64,000 nucleotides of DNA from Dallia pectoralis. Its lineage: Eukaryota > Chordata > Actinopteri > Esociformes > Umbridae. The position numbers and the translations under genes were made by a program. Every line of letters begins with the position of its first letter. Position 1 is the first letter of the stretch. This document shows, one piece after another, positions 59,601 to 64,000 of this stretch. The stretch spans positions 15,444,647 through 15,508,646 of the forward strand of contig CM055747.1 in NCBI GenBank assembly GCA_029465975.1. Direction: 5' to 3'. A model generated the notes under the pieces. The model saw only the letters and a list, made by a program, of their open reading frames with translations, did no database searches and had not been told where the DNA came from.

Positions 59601-62600
59601 TGGTCAGTAACACACTCGTATGTACAGCAGCGTATGGTCATTAACACACTCATATGTACAGCGGCCTACGGTCAGTAACACACTCATATGTACAGCAGCA
59701 TACGGTCAGTAACACACTCGTATGTACAGCAGCGTACGGTCAGTAACACACTCATATGTACAGCAGCATACGGTCAGTAACCCACTCATATGTACAGCGG
59801 CGTACGGTCAGTAACACACTCATATGTACAGCGGCGTACGTCAGTAACACACTCATATGTACAGCAGCGTACGGTCAGTAACACACTCATATGTACAGCA
59901 GCGTACGGTCAGTAACACACTCATATGTACAGCAGCGTACGGTCAGTAACACACTCATATGTACAGCAGCATACAGTCAGTAATTCACTCATATGTACAG
60001 CAGCATACGGTCAGTAATTCACTCATATGTACAGCAGCGTACGGTCAGTAACCCACTCATATGTACAGCGGCGTACGGTCAGTAACACACTCATATGTAC
60101 AGCGGCGTACGTCAGTAACACACTCATATGTACAGCAGCGTACGGTCAGTAACCCACTCATATGTACAGCAGCATACGGTCAGTAATTCACTCATATGTA
60201 CAGCGGCGTACGGTCAGTAACACACTCATATGTACAGCGGCGTACGGTCAGTAACACACTCATATGTACAGCAGCTACGGTCAGTAACACACTCATATGT
60301 ACAGCGGCTACGGTCAGTAACACACTCATATGTACAGCGGCTACGGTCAGTAACACACTCATATGTACAGCAGCTACGGTCAGTAACACACTCATATGTA
60401 CTGCGGCTACGGTCAGTAACACACTCATATGTACAGCAGTGTACGGTCAGTAACACACTCATATGTTGAGCTTAAACACTCTACGCACTCTACACATTAA
60501 ACGTTGTCTTTGGGATCCCAGGTTCTGAGGACAGTGAGACCTGTGAGAACAGGAACGGAGCTGCTAGCGCTCTGCTGCACATTGATGAGTCCGACGGAGT
60601 GGATAAGATCAACAGGCAACGGAACAAGAACAAGAGAATCAGGGCCGAGCCTCGGCAGGTTCAGACTGGTACGCAACCACAAGCTGGGGTTTACCTGACT
60701 CAGGCTGGGTCACTGATAAACACCTCATCTCATAGGCTGGGTCACTGAGGAACACCTCATCTCATAGGCTGGGTCACTGAGGAACACCTCATCTCATAGG
60801 CTGGGTCACTGAGGAACACCTCATCTCATAGGCTGGGTCACTGAGGAACACCTCATCTCATAGGCTGGGTCACTGAGGAACACCTCATCTCATAGGCTGG
60901 GTCACTGAGGAACACCTCATCTCATAGGCTGGGTCACTGATGAACGCCTCATCTCATAGGCTGGGTCACTGTTCTAATCTAGTCTACTGTTTGTTCTAAT
61001 CTAGTCTTCTGTTTGTTCTAATCTAGTCTTCTGTTTGTTCTAATCTAGTCTTCTGTTAGTCCTAATCTAGTCTCCTGTTTGTTTTAATCTAGTCTCCTGT
61101 TTGTTTTAATCTAGTTTACTGTTAGTCCTAATCTAGTCTTCTGTTTGTCCTAATCTAGTCTTCTGTTTGTCCTAATCTAGTCTACTGTTTGTTCTAATCT
61201 AGTCTACTGTTTGTTCTAATCTAGTCTACTGTTTGTTCTAATCTAGTCTTCTGTTTGTTCTAATCTAGTCTTCTGTTTGTTCTAATCTAGTCTTCTGTTT
61301 GTTCTGATCTAGTCTACTGTTTGTTCTAATCTAGTCTACTGTTAGTCCTAATCTAGTCTTCTGTTTGTTCTAATCTAGTCTTCTGTTAGTCCTAATCTAG
61401 TCTTCTGTTTGTTCTAATCTAGTCTACTGTTTGTCCTAATCTAGTCTTCTGTTTGTTCTAATCTAGTCTACTGTTTGTCCTAATCTAGTCTACTGTTTGT
61501 TCTAATCCTGTCTACTGTTTGTCATTCCAGCCATCATCATTGGTCCGTACGGCCAGCCTCTGACAGTGTATCCCTGCATGCTCTGCGGCAAGAAGTTCAA
61601 GTCACGAGGCTTCCTGAAGCGCCACACCAAAAACCACCACCAGGACGTTTTGACCAGGAAGAAGTACCAGTGCACGGACTGTGACTTCACCACCAACAAG
61701 AAGGCCAGCCTTCACAACCACATGGAGGTCCATACACTAAGCATCAAGGCACCGTTTGAGTGTGAGGTCTGCGGTAAGGAGTTCCACCAGCAGGCGGCGC
61801 TGTTTTCACATCGACTGCAGCACCACCACCGTGAGCCCAAGAGCCCGGTGCCTTCCCAGGCCAACAAGATGCACAAGTGCAAGTTCTGCGAGTACGAAAC
61901 AGCCGAACAAGGTCTGTTGAACCGTCACCTGCTGGCCGTCCACAGCAAGAGCTTCCCTCACATCTGTGTGGAATGTGGCAAGGGCTTCAGGCACCCATCT
62001 GAGCTGAAGAAACACATGCGCACGCACACGGGAGAGAAACCGTACTCCTGCCTCTACTGCAAATACAAGTCGGCCGATTCCTCAAACCTGAAGACGCACG
62101 TGAAGACCAAGCACAGCAAGGACATGCCGTTCAAGTGCGAACGCTGCTTCCAGACGTTTGCCGAAGAGGAGGAGCTTCTGCAGCACGCACTGACTCACGA
62201 GGAGGCCAAGACCCACCAGTGTGTCCATTGTGAGCACAAGAGCTCCAACTCCAGTGACCTGAAACGCCACGTGATCTCGGTGCACACCAAAGAATACCCC
62301 CACAAATGTGCCGTCTGCCAGAAAGGGTTTCACCGGCCATCTGAGCTGAAGAAGCACTCCACATCTCACCGGGCCAAGAAACTGCACCAGTGCCGTCACT
62401 GCAATTTCAAGATCGCTGACCCGTTCGTGCTCAGTCGACACATCCTGTCTGTCCACACCAAGGAGCCACAGGCCTCTCCCGAGAAGAGCGAGCCTAAAAG
62501 GACTTCATCTGGGCCCTCCCCGGCCGCGCCCCCCCCAAGTGCACCGGCAGTGAAAAAGCCGCTGTTGGTGCCAGGCGCTAGCTCTAGTGCTGCGGGCATG

Positions 62601-62810
62601 GCCAGGGGACCCAAGGAGAGGAGGGTATACCAGTGCCAGTACTGTGATTACAGCAGTGGGGATGCCTCAGGCTTTAAGCGCCATGTGATCTCTATTCACA
62701 CGAAAGACTATCCCCATCGCTGTGAGATCTGCTCCAAGGGTTTCCGGAGACCCTCGGAGAAGAACCAACATATCGCACGTCACCACAAGGACTTGATGCA
62801 GGCAGAGTGA
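53679..62810 (+). CDS. zfx: Zinc finger transcription factor ZFX (complete, 7 coding exons)
   Basis: Nuclear C2H2 activator with an acidic N-terminal domain. Coding exons are 53679-53745, 53940-54278, 54584-54733, 58256-58351, 59434-59568, 60522-60668 and 61531-62810, closing to 737 residues (human 805). Start MDEDE matches ZFX MDEDG. Family landmarks are DYLMISLDEAGK, EVIKVYIFKADSGEDDLG, REKMVYMSQ, ISDEVYMEVVVGGEE, FMPVAWAAAYG and ASALLHIDES; the last and an intact finger 3 favour ZFX over ZNF711. A basic NKNKR patch could be part of the nuclear signal. I count 12 C2H2 fingers, from YPCMLCGKKF (residue 325) to HRCEICSKGFRRPSEKNQH. The finger that is number 11 in human is absent and replaced by a Pro/Ser/Ala-rich linker (about 623-676; 62463-62624). 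Introns 4, 5 and 6 (numbering the untranslated exon as 1) carry splice-site minisatellites. Confidence 0.96.
54790..58255 (+). repeat. 3.5-kb minisatellite running into the ZFX 3' splice site at 58256
   Basis: About 85 units of 39-40 bp with the core CAGTGTGTGGTTGTTYATAT. Distal units (to about 57360) end GGAGAAACTAGTTAAAAC. Proximal units (57360-58255) end GGAGAAACTGTAG|AATTAAC, matching the true acceptor GGAGAAACTGTAG|ACATCAG. The 55170-55640 stretch is rearranged. Confidence 0.94.
58352..59300 (+). repeat. 31-bp minisatellite starting at the ZFX donor after 58351
   Basis: About 30 units beginning GTAAGAGAGTGTGTGGTG and ending GCCAATGTGTG. Each restarts with the donor GTAAGA/GTAAGG. The first copy begins exactly at the true donor (ACACG|GTAAGAAAG). 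Confidence 0.94.
59569..60468 (+). repeat. 34-bp minisatellite duplicating the ZFX donor after 59568
   Basis: About 26 units reading CAGCAGCGTACG|GTCAGTAACACACTC. The exon end is CGGCAGCATACG|GTCAGTAACACACTC, so about 12 exonic nt plus the donor are copied. Some units are shortened (CAGCTACG or GTACGTCAG). Confidence 0.95.
60695..60968. repeat. 32-bp repeat (AGGCTGGGTCACTGAGGAAC core) in the last ZFX intron
   Basis: Eight or nine copies starting about 30 nt after the donor at 60668. The donor is not included. Confidence 0.92.
60969..61520. repeat. 22-bp pyrimidine-rich repeat abutting the last ZFX acceptor
   Basis: About 25 copies of TCTAATCTAGTCTWCTGTTT plus GT. The last unit runs into CATTCCAG|, so the repeat supplies an extended polypyrimidine tract and many branch-point-like CTAAT strings. 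Confidence 0.93.
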
Positions 62811-62848
62811 CCCCTAGTGGTGCACATTACTCATAACACCACATAAAC

Positions 62849-62886
<38 letters not shown>

Positions 62887-63785
62887 CGTTAACAGGGAAC
62901 AGGTCTTCTGTTCTCTAGTTTTACCCCATTGACTCAAGCCAACCTTTCTGCAACTGATATTGGATGTATATATTGGAGTGAGGCCTCTGGCATCAGGTGA
63001 CACAGCTCTGTAACGACATGCACTTTATCTGCATGGCCCCCTACTGGTGACAGTGTGCATGGCAGAATGCAGGCGACTTGGTCTCTCGGAAGTCTTTGTA
63101 TATTCGTTGTTTTTACTCCACAGCCAACAAATAGTCCTTTATTTAAGTGTCGATTTTAAATCCAGCTTGTTTTTGTTGACACACAACTTGTGCAAAACGA
63201 GATCTACATGTTGTTTGTATTTTACCGTGAGTGGTCAAGATGAACTCAATTGTAACAGCACTTGCCAATTTTGTTTTCCTGAATACAGTAATCATGAATT
63301 TATGGACCAGATGCTTTGAACGCCGAGACGCAGAGAGATTGTGCTGTCTGTTGATGAGTGCCTGCTTGTGTGAATGCCTGCTTGTGTGAATGCCTGTTTT
63401 GAAGGATGTGTCAGTCAAGATGTTACACCAATGCATCGCTTGTGCTTCCTGGTGCTTCCTGGTGCTCCGTGTCATCATATCTATCCGTCATGGACAGCGC
63501 CTCAAACAGTTGAGTGCCTGATAGGTCAGTGGTGAAACCTGGGAGGTTATGCTCTTAATGGCACGATGCTAGATGAGGACGCTTGTGACCCGGGTGTGCT
63601 GGGGTCCTGATGTGGTCGTTATGACAACCCACAAGCTCCACCCACACTCTGTGCAGTGGTCTGGGTGTGCTGGGGTCCAACAAGTAAGTGGTTGTTATGA
63701 CAACCTACAAGCCCCACCCACACTCTGCAGATTATTTAACCTTTAATGAGCTGGATTATCTGAGAGCTGACTGTAGGTCTATACT
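62811..63785 (+). other. zfx: ZFX 3' UTR and flank
   Basis: Single-copy sequence with (TG)n at 62852-62883. No AATAAA or ATTAAA that I would confidently assign was found, so the transcript end is unknown. A roughly 100-bp segment around CTGGGTGTGCTGGGGTCC and CCACCCACACTCTG occurs twice (63590-63730). Confidence 0.5.
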
Positions 63786-63789
63786 GGTC

Positions 63790-64000
63790 AGGACCCTGTA
63801 CACCTGGTACCGCTGACCCCCTGTACACCTGGTACCGCTGACCCCCTGTACACCTGGTACCGCTGACCCTCTGTACACCTGGTACCGCTGACCCTCTGTA
63901 CACCTGGTACCGCTGACCCTCTGTACACCTGGTACCGCTGACCCTCTGTACACCTGGTACCGCTGACCCTCTGTACACCTGGTACCGCTGACCCCCTGTA
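63790..64000. repeat. 25-bp minisatellite at the right edge (GTACACCTGGTACCGCTGAC core)
   Basis: Eight to nine copies with CCCTGTACACC or CTCTGTACACC, truncated by the window end. Confidence 0.92.

Noticed and set aside
61806..62614. Minus-strand frames opposite the zinc fingers
   Set aside because: Antisense of the codon-biased ZFX zinc-finger exon.

Overview
The window looks like teleost fish genomic DNA. It has many short exons with GT-AG introns, the coding sequences are vertebrate, and it carries degenerate fish-type LINE fragments and a solo LTR. I cannot name the species. The gene content mirrors human Xp22: an RSK-family kinase, PDHA1, PRDX4, SAT1, APOO, CXorf58 and ZFX. Human ACOT9, KLHL15 and EIF2S3, which lie between these genes in human, are not seen.

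Layout. 1-7.0 kb: first three coding exons of an RPS6KA (RSK) kinase on the minus strand, running off the left edge. 9.4-19.7 kb: PDHA1, minus strand, 11 coding exons giving a 393-residue reading. 20.5-27.8 kb: PRDX4, plus strand, divergent from PDHA1, 264 residues. 28.1-29.3 kb: transposon remnants. 31.9-33.6 kb: SAT1, plus strand, six compact exons, 172 residues. 39.0-46.5 kb: APOO (MIC26), minus strand, convergent with SAT1, 212 residues. 46.7-49.7 kb: the CXorf58 orthologue, plus strand, 376 residues, head-to-head with APOO as in human. 50.4-62.8 kb: ZFX, plus strand, 737 residues. Exon lengths and phases close exactly for the six complete gene models.

The genes do not form one pathway. 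Three act in mitochondria or redox biology: PDHA1 (pyruvate oxidation), APOO (MICOS, cristae) and PRDX4 (ER peroxide removal). SAT1 catabolises polyamines, RSK is a MAPK effector, and ZFX is a promoter-proximal activator.

The striking property is repeat content. By my tally about 35 kb of the 64 kb is tandem minisatellite, in some 37 arrays. Many arrays are not randomly placed. In at least eleven cases the repeat unit spans or carries an authentic exon-intron boundary, so a real 5' or 3' splice site has been copied from a few to well over 100 times into the adjoining intron. Examples are RSK exons 1 and 2, PDHA1 exons 5, 8 and 10, PRDX4 exons 3 and 4, APOO exons 4 and 7, CXorf58 exon 7, and ZFX exons 5 (both sides) and 6. 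I regard this splice-site-seeded minisatellite expansion as the main novel observation. SAT1 is the exception: its introns are free of arrays although large arrays flank it on both sides.
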